This document shows positions 14,437 to 22,404 of a stretch of DNA of 64,000 nt, one piece after another. Each line of letters begins with the position of its first letter. Position 1 is the stretch's first letter. Origin of the DNA: Actinomadura citrea (GTDB lineage: Bacteria; Actinomycetota; Actinomycetes; Streptosporangiales; Streptosporangiaceae); assembly GCF_013409045.1 (NCBI RefSeq), contig NZ_JACCBT010000001.1:3534001-3598000 (forward strand), in the 5' to 3' direction. The notes beneath the pieces were generated by a model. It was not told the origin of the DNA. It searched no databases and saw nothing but the letters and a program-made list of their open reading frames with translations. A program made the translations under genes and the position numbers.

Positions 14437-15747
14437 TCATGCCGAGACGGTGTCGCCCGGCACGGTGGACGGTCGCGCGTCCCCGTCCCCGTCCCCGTCC
14501 CCGTGCCGGGCGTCCGTCCGGTGCCGGCGCAGGGGAGGATCGGCGAGGCCGACGGAGACGACCGCGGCCGCGGCCGCCAGGCCGCCCGCCAGGAGGGCCA
14601 GCGGCGCGGAGGTGACGGACGCGAGCAGCCCTCCGCGGAAATTGCCGATCTCGGGGCCGGCGACGCCGATGACGTGCTCGACCGAGGAGACCCGCCCCCG
14701 GAAGTGGTCGGGGGTCTCCATCTGGATCAGGGCGCCGCGGGTGATCACTGCCACCGTGTCGGCCGCACCGGCGGCCGCCAGGCAGGACAGCGCGAGCCAG
14801 AGGGGCCCCGCAAGGCCGAAACCGGCGAGGGCCAGGCCCCAGGCCGTGGCCGCGACGAGCTGGGCCAGGGCGCCGCGGTGGAGGCGGGTGACCGCCCCCG
14901 AGAACAGGCCGGCGCCGAGCCCGCCGACCGCGATCGCGGACAGGAACAGCCCCAGGGTCCGGGGATCGCCGCCGAACCGGATCTCGTTGATCATCGGGAA
15001 GAGCGCGATGGGCATGGCCAGGACGGTGGCGGCGAGGTCGATGCCGAAGGAGCCCCACAGGACCGGGTGCCGGAGGATGATCCGCCACCCTCCCGGCAGC
15101 GGCCCGCGACGCCCCCGCCCCGGCGGCTGGTCGTCGGCGCGCCGGGCGGGCATCGCGGGCAGCCGGATCACGGCGATCATCGATGCGGCGGTGGCCAGGG
15201 CCTGGATCGCGTAAGCGGCGGGGTAGCGCCACTGCGCGAGCACGAGCCCGGCGACGGCGGGCCCGATGAGCATGGCCGCCTGGAACGCGACGTTCTGCAG
15301 GGCGAGCCCGGCGGCGACCTGGTCGGCGGGCAGCAGCCGGACGGGGAAGGTGCGCCGGGCCGGCGCCCCGAGCGCCGCGCAGCCGGCCTCGGCGGCGACC
15401 AGGGCCAGCAGCAGCGTCACCGACCGGTTTCCGGCGGCGGCCTGGACCATGAGGGCGAGGGCCGCGAGGGCCTGGCCGCCGGTGGCCGCGCGGACGAGGC
15501 TCCTGCGGTCGACGGCGTCGGCCAGCGATCCGCCGACCAGGCCGAGGACGAGCAGCGGAACGCCAGTGGCCAGACCGATGGCCCCGGTCCACAGCGGGCT
15601 GCGGGTCAGCTCCCAGACCTGCTGCAGGACGGCGACGACGGCGATCTGCTGGCCGATCGAGGCGAGCGACGACCCGACCCACAGGTCGCGGAACGTCCGG
15701 CTCCCGCGCAGCGGCCGGACGTCGATGAGCCCTTCGCGCAAGGCCAC
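14437..15747 (-). CDS. MFS transporter, EntS-like (MFS_3)
   Basis: 436 residues and about 12 membrane helices. It starts F-R-D-L-W-V-G-S-S-L-A-S-I-G-Q-Q, with G-G-S-L-A-D-A-V-D-R-R between helices 2 and 3. The family contains enterobactin-type and macrolide-type exporters. GTG 15747 follows the MarR stop by 2 bases, so the two are translationally coupled. The C-terminus carries a Gly-Asp repeat encoded by a hexanucleotide repeat. The substrate is unknown; it is probably controlled by the MarR protein. Confidence 0.9.
   Translation of the reverse strand: MALREGLIDVRPLRGSRTFRDLWVGSSLASIGQQIAVVAVLQQVWELTRSPLWTGAIGLATGVPLLVLGLVGGSLADAVDRRSLVRAATGGQALAALALMVQAAAGNRSVTLLLALVAAEAGCAALGAPARRTFPVRLLPADQVAAGLALQNVAFQAAMLIGPAVAGLVLAQWRYPAAYAIQALATAASMIAVIRLPAMPARRADDQPPGRGRRGPLPGGWRIILRHPVLWGSFGIDLAATVLAMPIALFPMINEIRFGGDPRTLGLFLSAIAVGGLGAGLFSGAVTRLHRGALAQLVAATAWGLALAGFGLAGPLWLALSCLAAAGAADTVAVITRGALIQMETPDHFRGRVSSVEHVIGVAGPEIGNFRGGLLASVTSAPLALLAGGLAAAAAVVSVGLADPPLRRHRTDARHGDGDGDGDARPSTVPGDTVSA
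14481..14504. repeat. Hexanucleotide tandem repeat (CCCCGT)x4
   Basis: Four exact CCCCGT units lie inside the 3' end of the MFS gene. On the coding strand they give alternating Gly-Asp codons in the cytosolic tail. Slippage would change tail length in frame. Confidence 0.85.
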
Positions 15748-15749
15748 GG

Positions 15750-16277
15750 CTACGGCTCGGTCGGGGCGGAGGGCGCCGGGGGCGCCGGACCGGGAGGTGC
15801 CGCGTCGAGGTGGGAGAGGATCCGCTCCTTCATCGGCCGGCGGGCGAGCGCGCGCTCCAGTTCGGTGACGACGGCGCTGAGCGCGTGGGGCACCTCGTCG
15901 TCCAGTTCGGCGACCGCCGCCTCGGTCGCGCGCCACTCGGACTCGAGGAACGGGACGAGGGCGCGGCCGCGGTCGGTCAGGGTGACGCGCCGTGTGCGGG
16001 CGTCCGTGCCGGGCTCGGAGTCGACCAGCCCCTCGCGTCGCATCGCCGCGATCGTCTGGCTCATCGCGGAGTGGGAGCGGTCCAGCGAGGCGGCCAGCTC
16101 CCGGATCGTCAGCGGGCCGGTATGCGCGAGCCGGATCAGGGGGTAGGCGAAGCGGGGGCGGACCCCCCGGATGCCTCGGTCGGTGTACAGGGATTCGATC
16201 TGGGCGTCCAGGCCGGTCAGCAGGGTGTGCAGCGCATGCCACCGCCCCGGCGTCGCGGTCGGATCCGATGATGTCAC
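15750..16277 (-). CDS. MarR family transcriptional regulator
   Basis: 175 residues with a winged helix-turn-helix (G-P-L-T-I-R-E-L-A-A-S-L-D-R-S-H-S-A-M-S-Q-T-I-A-A-M, then R-E-G-L-V-D and a wing with R-R-V-T-L-T-D-R-G). GTG 16277 is preferred; upstream is no ribosome site but a TATATT element 8-13 bases before the start, so the message may be leaderless. A palindrome overlaps this promoter. It is coupled to the MFS gene downstream and likely represses the pair. Confidence 0.88.
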   Translation of the reverse strand: MTSSDPTATPGRWHALHTLLTGLDAQIESLYTDRGIRGVRPRFAYPLIRLAHTGPLTIRELAASLDRSHSAMSQTIAAMRREGLVDSEPGTDARTRRVTLTDRGRALVPFLESEWRATEAAVAELDDEVPHALSAVVTELERALARRPMKERILSHLDAAPPGPAPPAPSAPTEP

Positions 16278-16297
16278 AGCGCTAATATAACAGCACT
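16278..16297. promoter_or_regulatory. MarR operator overlapping -10 element
   Basis: AGCGCT-AATATAAC-AGCACT is an inverted repeat with one mismatch. It covers the TATATT element directly before the MarR start and is a likely autoregulatory site. Confidence 0.5.
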
Positions 16298-16388
16298 CAT
16301 ACATACCTCCGCCTCCGGGCGGCGCTCAGCCGGGCGGAGGTGGGTAGAAGAGCCTGCAAGGAACCCGAGAACCCAGGGGCCGTCCGCG

Positions 16389-17177
16389 ATGAGCTCACAA
16401 CCCGAGATCGACACCACCGTGCCGCACTCGGCCCGGATCTGGAACTTCCTGCTGGGCGGCACCGACAACTACCCCGTCGACCGGCAGGCCGGGGAGGGGA
16501 TCTTCGCGGTCTTCCCCGGGATGGTCGCCATGGCCCGGGAGTCCCGGCAGATGCTGCGGCGGGTGGTGCGGTACCTGGCGGGGGAGGCGGGCGTCCGCCA
16601 GTTCCTGGACATCGGGACCGGGCTGCCCACCATGGACAACACCCACGAGATCGCCCAACGGCTCGCGCCGGCCTCCCGCATCGTCTACGTCGACAACGAC
16701 CCGCTGGTGCTGACGCACGCCCGGAAGCTGCTGACCAGCACCTCCGAAGGCGCCACCGACTACATCGAGGCCGACGTCCGCGAGCCCGAGGCCATCCTCG
16801 CCGAAGCCGCCCGCACCCTCGACCGCGACAAGCCCATCGCGCTCATGCTCATGGGCATCCTGGGGCTGGTGGGCGACTACGACCAGGCCCGTTCGATCGT
16901 CGGCCGGCTCATGGCGGCACTGCCGTCCGGCAGCTACCTGGCCGTCTACGACGGCACCGACAGCGACCCCGCCTACACCGAGGCCATCCGGACCTACAAC
17001 TCCGCCAGCGGCGCCGTCCCCTACATTCCCCGCACGCAGGAGCAGATCGTCGGCTACTTCGACGGTCTGGAACTGCTGGAACCCGGGGTCGTGCCGGTGA
17101 CGCGATGGCGTCCCGACCCCGGCCAAGACGACGTCCCTGAGGTGTCCTGCTCAGGAGGACTGGCCCGCAAGCCCTGA
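16389..17177 (+). CDS. SAM-dependent methyltransferase, DUF574/Methyltransf_19 family
   Basis: 262 residues. It shows the family hallmarks: P-H-S-A-R-I-W-N-F-L-L-G-G-T-D-N-Y-P-V-D at the N-terminus, then F-L-D-I-G-T-G-L-P-T for SAM, and I-V-Y-V-D-N-D-P-L-V-L-T-H-A. The family is strongly expanded in filamentous actinomycetes and mostly uncharacterised. The ATG at 16389 gives the standard N-terminus. It stands alone in its strand context. Confidence 0.93.
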   Translation: MSSQPEIDTTVPHSARIWNFLLGGTDNYPVDRQAGEGIFAVFPGMVAMARESRQMLRRVVRYLAGEAGVRQFLDIGTGLPTMDNTHEIAQRLAPASRIVYVDNDPLVLTHARKLLTSTSEGATDYIEADVREPEAILAEAARTLDRDKPIALMLMGILGLVGDYDQARSIVGRLMAALPSGSYLAVYDGTDSDPAYTEAIRTYNSASGAVPYIPRTQEQIVGYFDGLELLEPGVVPVTRWRPDPGQDDVPEVSCSGGLARKP

Positions 17178-17425
17178 GCCGCCGCCTCCCCTGCGGTCTT
17201 CGCTTCGTCAGGCCATCGCCTAAATGGTCGTCGCGCGATTCAACGGTGCGCCGTTCGCCGCTTTCGTGGCGAAGGCCCGGCCATCTCATGGGATGCCATG
17301 CATTTCAGTAAAGAATGACTTCGTGTATTGCCGCGATACCGGCAATGCGGAGATCTCGGCGTGATCGTGTGTTCAGATGAACGCGGAAGAAAGATCGCTT
17401 CGGATCTCCGTGGGGAGCAAACGGC

Positions 17426-18499
17426 ATGAGGCATCGGGGAGCTTGCATCACGGCGGCGGTCGGTGTCGTCGCGGTCGTCGCGTCATTCGGGCACGCGTCG
17501 GCGGCGGACCGGCGTCCGGGATCGGTGCTGGTCCAGGAATCGTTCACCAGAGCCACCGCTGATTCGCGTTTCGTCGGGTACGGGGCGGCCTGCCTGACGG
17601 GCGCGCGTCGGGGGAACGCCGCGGCGGAGGCCACGAACCATCCGCTCCGGGGGTGCCGCCGGGACCCGGTCGGACCCGTGCCGCCGGGCGACGCCGCATC
17701 GCGCGGATATCTCCAGCTCACCGACGCCCACTTCGAGGAGACCGGCGCCGCGTTGTTCGACTCGCCTATTCCCGCGCGGGGCGGCCTGGAGGTCACCTTC
17801 GAGCAATGGCAGTACGGCAACACCACACGCGCTCCGGCCGACGGGATCTCGTTCTTCCTGACCGACGGCGCCCGGAGTCTCACCACGCCGGGCGCGTTCG
17901 GCGGAAGCCTCGGTTACGCCCAGAAACTGCCGGGCGGCAGGGCCGGCGGGCAGTTCATCCCCGGAGTCGACGGCGGGTACCTCGGCATCGGACTCGATGT
18001 GCTCGGCGACTACTTCGGCGACGGAGAGGGGCGCGGGAACGGCTGCGAGCGGCGTTCCCCGGCCGGGACGGTGTTCCGCCCGCCCGCCCCCGGCCCCAAC
18101 GTCGTGACCGCGCGCGGCCCCGGGAACGGCATCACCGGATACTGCCTGCTCGGCGCGACCACCAAGAACAGGACGACCAGGGGTCCCTGGCGGTCGTCGC
18201 TTCCCGGGCGCCTCCACGGCGACCTGAGGACGATGCCCGCCAACGTCACGCCGAGCCGGGCCGAAAGGCTGCTGGAGCCGGTGAAGCGAGTCGTCCGCGT
18301 GGCGGTGTCGCGCGGACCGAATCCGGTGGCGACGGTCGACATCGACTTCCGGGACGGCGGCGGCTTCAAGCGGGTGCTGAGGTTCGCCGCTCCCAGGCCC
18401 GTCCCGAACACCGTCAAGTTCGGCTTCGCCGCGTCCACGGGCCCGCTCACCGACGTGCAGCTCATCCGCCGGGTCGCCGTGCGCTCCCAGAGCAGCTGA
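17426..18499 (+). CDS. Secreted L-type lectin-like protein
   Basis: 357 residues with an N-terminal signal peptide (R-H-R-G start, hydrophobic core, A-S-A at ~26). The mature part has the beta-sandwich signature of L-type (legume-like) lectin domains: A-D-G-I-S-F-F-L-T-D-G at about 145, G-G-S-L-G-Y-A, G-G-Y-L-G-I-G-L-D-V-L-G-D-Y, and a closing strand with V-K-F-G-F-A-A-S-T-G. Four or more cysteines suggest disulfides. It is probably an extracellular carbohydrate-binding protein; the ligand cannot be read from sequence. It ends in a strong terminator. Confidence 0.82.
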   Translation: MRHRGACITAAVGVVAVVASFGHASAADRRPGSVLVQESFTRATADSRFVGYGAACLTGARRGNAAAEATNHPLRGCRRDPVGPVPPGDAASRGYLQLTDAHFEETGAALFDSPIPARGGLEVTFEQWQYGNTTRAPADGISFFLTDGARSLTTPGAFGGSLGYAQKLPGGRAGGQFIPGVDGGYLGIGLDVLGDYFGDGEGRGNGCERRSPAGTVFRPPAPGPNVVTARGPGNGITGYCLLGATTKNRTTRGPWRSSLPGRLHGDLRTMPANVTPSRAERLLEPVKRVVRVAVSRGPNPVATVDIDFRDGGGFKRVLRFAAPRPVPNTVKFGFAASTGPLTDVQLIRRVAVRSQSS

Positions 18500-18507
18500 G
18501 CGAAAGG

Positions 18508-18560
18508 GCAGGCCGCGGCTCGACGGTCCCGCGCGAAGCGGCCGTCGAGCCGCGGCCTGC
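18508..18560. terminator. Hairpin terminator between convergent genes
   Basis: Perfect 19-bp arms at 18508-18526 and 18542-18560 around a 15-base loop. It lies just after the lectin gene stop and before the RibD-C gene end. Confidence 0.8.
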
Positions 18561-18578
18561 GGTCGGTCCTCTTCCGTT

Positions 18579-19205
18579 CTAGGTGAACGCCGCGACTCCC
18601 TCGTACCGGCCTCGGAGTGCCTGGCCGGTCGTCTCGTATTCGAGGAGCAGCAGGCCCGCCGGAGTGGCCTCGTGGCGGACGAGGCGCAGCCCGTTCGGGG
18701 TGCCCTGCGCGTTCAGAAGGCGCCGACCGCTTCGCACCACGACGGGCGCGACCACGAGGCGGAGCGTGTCGACCAGGCCCGCTGAAAGCAGCGAATCCGC
18801 CAGGCGGGAACTGCCGTGGATCTGGAGTTCCCGCCCCGGTCGTGCCTTGAGGTCGGCGACCGTCTGGACCGGATCGCCCGCGAGCACGGTCGTGGGATGC
18901 CAGGTCCCCTCGGTGAGGGTGTTGGAGACGACGTACTTCGGCAGCGTGTTCATCCGTCCGGCGAAGGGGTCGGCCGGGTCGGTGATCTTCGGCCAGTCGC
19001 GCGCGAACGCCTCGTAGGTGCGCCGGCCGAGGAGCAGGCCGTCGGCGAGGCCGAGCCACGCGGAGGCGCGCCGGACGAACGTCGCGTCCATGTGGGGCAC
19101 GAGCCAGCCGCCGCGGGTGAAACCGTCCGTGCTGTCCTCGTCCGGCGAGCCGGGACCCTGGCTGACCCCGTCGAGCGTGACGAACTCGGAGAGGGCGACC
19201 TTCAT
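18579..19205 (-). CDS. Dihydrofolate reductase family protein (RibD C-terminal fold)
   Basis: 208 residues. It begins M-K-V-A-L-S-E-F-V-T-L-D-G-V, with the NADPH-fold markers L-L-L-G-R-R-T-Y-E-A-F near 75, Y-V-V-S-N-T-L and I-H-G-S-S-R-L-A-D-S-L-L. This group of stand-alone RibD-C proteins has unknown substrates. Its ATG overlaps the stop of the AHSA1 gene by 4 bp, making it the last gene of the ArsR-AHSA1-RibD operon. Confidence 0.9.
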   Translation of the reverse strand: MKVALSEFVTLDGVSQGPGSPDEDSTDGFTRGGWLVPHMDATFVRRASAWLGLADGLLLGRRTYEAFARDWPKITDPADPFAGRMNTLPKYVVSNTLTEGTWHPTTVLAGDPVQTVADLKARPGRELQIHGSSRLADSLLSAGLVDTLRLVVAPVVVRSGRRLLNAQGTPNGLRLVRHEATPAGLLLLEYETTGQALRGRYEGVAAFT

Positions 19206-19678
19206 CGTGTGGTGATCCTCTCCGTGAACGCGGCCAGCTGGCCGGCGACCGTCGTCCAGCCGTCGGCGAAGCCGAGTGCGCTGTGGTGGGCGCGGGCATC
19301 GGGGTCGCGGTGCTGGACGACCAGCCTGTAGTCCGTGCCGTCCGGATGGTCGTCCATCGTGATCGTGGCGGTCATCGCGACCGGTGCGGGGTGCGCGGGA
19401 CGCCACGTGCTGTCGATCGCGTTGGTGAACACGATCCGGTGGGGTTCCTCGACGGCGAGGAAGCACGCGTCCATGTGCGGGACGAACTCGGCCCCGTCGT
19501 CGCTCAGCCGCGTGACGAACGCGCCGCCGGGCCGCGTGTCCAGACGGTCCACCCGGCAACGGGAGGGGGCCGGGACCCACCACTGTTCGAGCTGGGACGG
19601 ATCGGTCCAGGCGCGCCACACGGTCGCGCGCGGAGCGCGGATGATCCGCTCCAGGCCGAGGTCGAGATCGGGATTCAT
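19202..19678 (-). CDS. AHSA1/SRPBCC domain protein
   Basis: 158 residues. It starts L-E-R-I-I-R-A-P-R-A-T-V-W-R-A-W-T-D-P-S-Q-L-E-Q-W-W, the pattern of activator-of-Hsp90-like START proteins that bind small hydrophobic ligands. It overlaps both neighbours by 4 bp (ATGA). ArsR-AHSA1 pairs are frequent; the AHSA1 partner's ligand is generally unknown. Confidence 0.92.
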   Translation of the reverse strand: MNPDLDLGLERIIRAPRATVWRAWTDPSQLEQWWVPAPSRCRVDRLDTRPGGAFVTRLSDDGAEFVPHMDACFLAVEEPHRIVFTNAIDSTWRPAHPAPVAMTATITMDDHPDGTDYRLVVQHRDPDARAHHSALGFADGWTTVAGQLAAFTERITTR

Positions 19679-20013
19679 GGGGCTTTCCCCTTCGGGTCGG
19701 TGACGAACTGTTCGAGACGGTCGGTGCGCCCCTCCCAGATGCGGCGCTGCTCGGCGAGCCAGTCGTCGACGAGGTCGAGCCGTTCGCGGTTGAGCACGCA
19801 GGTGCGCACCCGGCCGGACTTGACGGTGCGGATGAGCCCGTTCGATTCCAGGGTCCGCACGTGCTTCATGAACGAGGGGAGGGTCATGGGGAACTCGCGC
19901 GCGAGGTCGCCGACGCTCGTGGGCCCGTGCCCGAGGCGCCGGACCACGGCGCGCCGGGTCGGGTCGGCGAGGGCGACGAACACGCCGTCCAGCTCTGGCG
20001 AATACTGTGCCAT
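19675..20013 (-). CDS. ArsR family transcriptional regulator
   Basis: 112 residues with a winged helix: F-V-A-L-A-D-P-T-R-R-A-V-V-R-R-L, S-V-G-D-L-A-R-E-F-P-M-T-L-P-S-F-M-K-H-V-R-T-L-E, then a wing with V-K-S-G-R-V-R-T. There is no metal-binding Cys-x-Cys motif, as usual for ArsR proteins paired with AHSA1. It is the first gene of the operon. Repeats GGCTAAGTAT at 20016 and 20052 in its promoter are candidate binding sites. Confidence 0.93.
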   Translation of the reverse strand: MAQYSPELDGVFVALADPTRRAVVRRLGHGPTSVGDLAREFPMTLPSFMKHVRTLESNGLIRTVKSGRVRTCVLNRERLDLVDDWLAEQRRIWEGRTDRLEQFVTDPKGKAP

Positions 20014-20015
20014 GA

Positions 20016-20061
20016 GGCTAAGTATTGTGGCCCGGCGATGGTTAGCGCAAGGGCTAAGTAT
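20016..20061. promoter_or_regulatory. Repeats upstream of ArsR gene
   Basis: GGCTAAGTAT occurs exactly at 20016-20025 and 20052-20061. The second copy also forms the inverted repeat TTAGC-N6-GCTAA (20042-20057). The position, 3-48 bp upstream of the ArsR start, suits autoregulation. Confidence 0.5.
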
Positions 20062-20285
20062 GAGTGGCTCGCTTCACTGGGCCGTGTGTGAGCATGGCGG
20101 GCGGGAACAGGTCGAGACCGCGCCGGTCCGGACGCGGGGAAGGAGCGGCGCGGGTGGCGGGCGACCGTGGGGCCGCCGACCGGATGGGGGAGTGATGTCG
20201 AGAACGCTCCGGCGGCTCCGACCAACATCCGAGGGGGCCGCACGGCGGCCTCCTGCGAACAGCGACCGGAACGAAGGAGAAGGCC

Positions 20286-20654
20286 ATGTCACGCAATATC
20301 GAGACCGTCACCACCTACCTGGACGGCTTCCGCAGGAACGACCACGAGCAGATCCTGTCCTGCCTGACCGACGACATCGAGTGGACGGTCTTCGGCGCCT
20401 TCCACCTGACCGGCAAGGGGGCCTACGACAAGGCCATCGACGGCCCGCCCGAGCTCCTCGACCCGCCTCGCCTGGAGGTCGTGCGCATGGTCGAGCAGGG
20501 GGACGTGGTCATGGCGGAGCTCACCGGGACGGTGGAGCGGGCCGCGGGCGGCGAGATGCGCATGTCCATGGCGGAGGTGTTCGTCCTGCGGGACGGCAAG
20601 ATCGCCGAACGCCGTGCCTGGGTCGTCGAACTCAAGGAGAACGACTACCGCTGA
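20286..20654 (+). CDS. NTF2-like/SnoaL-type protein
   Basis: 122 residues. It has the nuclear-transport-factor-2 fold pattern: Y-L-D-G-F-R-R-N-D-H-E-Q-I-L-S-C-L-T-D-D-I-E-W near the start, then F-H-L-T-G-K-G-A-Y, and the closing sheet with A-E-V-F-V-L-R-D-G-K-I-A-E-R-R. Members are small cyclases, isomerases or ligand binders. GAACGAAGGAG precedes the ATG. The 3' end overlaps the convergent EamA gene by 23 bp. Confidence 0.88.
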   Translation: MSRNIETVTTYLDGFRRNDHEQILSCLTDDIEWTVFGAFHLTGKGAYDKAIDGPPELLDPPRLEVVRMVEQGDVVMAELTGTVERAAGGEMRMSMAEVFVLRDGKIAERRAWVVELKENDYR

Positions 20655-21678
20655 CCCGCGGCCGCGACACGCGGGCGGCCCGGCCGGCGTCGGCACCGCC
20701 CCGGGCCGCCCGCAGCCCCGCGTGCCGCGGCGGGTCCGCCGCGTCGGGGCGTCCGGCGGCGAGCAGGACGCCGGCGCCGCCGAGCACGAGGCCGGCGATC
20801 ACGAGCGAGTGCAGCGCCTGGCCGGTGACCAGCCAGGCCAGCACCGCCGTCACCGACGGGGTCAGGAAGAACACCGTGCTGACCCGGGTCGCCGACGAAC
20901 GCGACAGCATGCTGTTGAGCAGCAGGAACGCCGCGATGGAGTTGACGAGCACCATCCACGCGACCGACCCACCGAACGCCGTCCAGTCCGACACGCGCGG
21001 GGTCTCCAGGGCCAGGCTGAGCGGGCCCACGGCCGCCGCGCTCACGAGGACCTGCGTGGCGGTCCCGGTCCGGACGTCCATGTCGGGGACGAAACGCTTC
21101 TGGTAGAGGGTCCCGAGGCTGAGTCCGCCGAGGCCCGCCAGGCACAGCGGGATGCCCCAGGCCGACAGGCTCACCCGGTCGGCGACCGCGAGCACCACGC
21201 CCGCCGCGCCGAGGGCGAAGCCCAGGGCCTGCCGCCGGGTGACGGTCTCGCCGAGCAGCCGGGCCGCCAGCGCGATCACCACCGGGTTGAGGCCCTGGAC
21301 CAGCGAGATCACGGCCGCCGGGTAGTGCAGGGAGAGGGCGGTGTAGAAGCAGCCGAACTGCACCGCCTGGATGAGCAGCCCCGTGACGGCGACGTGCGCC
21401 AGCGCACGCCCGCGCGGCCATCGGGCCCGAGTGACGAGGGCGTACGCGGCGAGCAGCACTCCCGCGACGGCGAACCGCGCGAACATCAGCAGCAACGGCG
21501 GAGCCGCCTTGACGCCTGGGACGCCCGCCACGAACGCACTGCTCCACAGAACGACGAACAGGGCGGGCGCCAGCGCCGCTCCACCCCGCGTCCACCGGCG
21601 GTCGCCCCTCCCGCGGGCGGGGACGCCGGGCTCGTCGGTGTCGGCCGGCGGGGGAGGGATGGGGGTCCCCGGCTTCAT
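20632..21678 (-). CDS. EamA/DMT family transporter
   Basis: 348 residues, ten membrane helices in two EamA repeats. Marks are L-W-S-S-A-F-V-A-G in helix 1, P-A-V-I-S-L-V-Q-G-L-N-P-V-V-I-A-L at the end of repeat 1, and P-S-V-T-A-V-L-A-W in repeat 2. It has a proline-rich cytosolic N-terminus. The family exports amino acids and other metabolites. It overlaps the 3' end of the NTF2-like gene on the other strand. Start ATG 21678 has GAAGGACCC upstream. Confidence 0.9.
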   Translation of the reverse strand: MKPGTPIPPPPADTDEPGVPARGRGDRRWTRGGAALAPALFVVLWSSAFVAGVPGVKAAPPLLLMFARFAVAGVLLAAYALVTRARWPRGRALAHVAVTGLLIQAVQFGCFYTALSLHYPAAVISLVQGLNPVVIALAARLLGETVTRRQALGFALGAAGVVLAVADRVSLSAWGIPLCLAGLGGLSLGTLYQKRFVPDMDVRTGTATQVLVSAAAVGPLSLALETPRVSDWTAFGGSVAWMVLVNSIAAFLLLNSMLSRSSATRVSTVFFLTPSVTAVLAWLVTGQALHSLVIAGLVLGGAGVLLAAGRPDAADPPRHAGLRAARGGADAGRAARVSRPRVSGSRSP

Positions 21679-21712
21679 CGAGGGTCCTTCCGTACGGGGC
21701 GTGCGGACGCGA

Positions 21713-21750
21713 CCGGCCCGCCCCGCCGCATGGCGGCAGGGGCGGGCCGG
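21713..21750. terminator. Hairpin between GlpP and EamA genes
   Basis: CCGGCCCGCCCC pairs with GGGGCGGGCCGG around a 14-base centre that itself holds GCCGC/GCGGC. It is 24 bp beyond the stop of glpP and would end the glycerol operon. Confidence 0.7.
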
Positions 21751-21773
21751 CGCGTCGGCCGGATGGAAAGGGA

Positions 21774-22385
21774 TCAGGACGCGCGCAGGGCGGACCGGCG
21801 CAGGTCCCACAGGGCGTCGTCGGAGGTGCAGACGCCCGCGGCGCCGTGCTGGAGCGCCTCGGAGACGTCCGCCTCCTCCTGGACGAAACCGGCGGCCAGG
21901 TACGGGACGCCGAGATCCCGGGCCTCGCGCTCGATGTAGCGCAGCATGACCGCGGGCATGAGCTGGACGAGGTCCGGGTGTGACCGTCCGATGGACTGCA
22001 CGCTGCGATGCAGGTTCGATCGGTCCGTGACGAAGACCTTCTGCATGGTCAGCAGGCCCAGCCCGCCCGCGCGCTCGATGATCGCCGCGCGGGTGGAGCA
22101 GATCCCGATCGCCCCGATCCCCTTGAGGTAGGTCAGGGCGCCCGGGTCGTGCCCGAGGCCCGGCGTCGAGTCCATGTTCACGAAGACGATCTTGCGTGCG
22201 GCGACGGTCGCCGCCACCGTGGCCTCCAGATCGCCCAGCGGGACCGACGCCAGGATGCCGAGCGGCGCCGACCGGGAGGCGAACCGGCCGGCCATGGCGA
22301 CCCCGACGATCGAGGCCATGACCGGGTGCTCGGCCAGCGCGGCCAGCAGCCGCCGGTCAACGGGACGTTTCGGACGAAGACCCAT
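21774..22385 (-). CDS. glpP: Glycerol-3-phosphate-responsive antiterminator homologue
   Basis: 203 residues of the GlpP family (TIM-barrel-like RNA-binding regulator). Visible markers are K-I-V-F-V-N-M-D-S-T-P-G-L-G-H-D-P-G-A-L, G-I-C-S-T-R-A-A-I-I-E-R-A, G-L-L-T-M-Q-K-V-F-V-T-D, and L-M-P-A-V-M. In Bacillus GlpP binds leader mRNA with glycerol-3-phosphate and prevents termination. Here it is the last gene of the glycerol-type operon, 19 bp after the oxidase, and the operon leader carries a large hairpin (28683-28727). AGGGTG precedes ATG 22385; a GTG one codon earlier is possible. Confidence 0.88.
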   Translation of the reverse strand: MGLRPKRPVDRRLLAALAEHPVMASIVGVAMAGRFASRSAPLGILASVPLGDLEATVAATVAARKIVFVNMDSTPGLGHDPGALTYLKGIGAIGICSTRAAIIERAGGLGLLTMQKVFVTDRSNLHRSVQSIGRSHPDLVQLMPAVMLRYIEREARDLGVPYLAAGFVQEEADVSEALQHGAAGVCTSDDALWDLRRSALRAS

Positions 22386-22404
22386 CACATCACCCTATTT
22401 ATGC

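Noticed and set aside
18508..18560. 19-bp inverted repeat as a mobile-element end or attachment site
   Set aside because: It sits between two convergent gene ends with a short loop and no transposase or integrase nearby; a terminator explains it.
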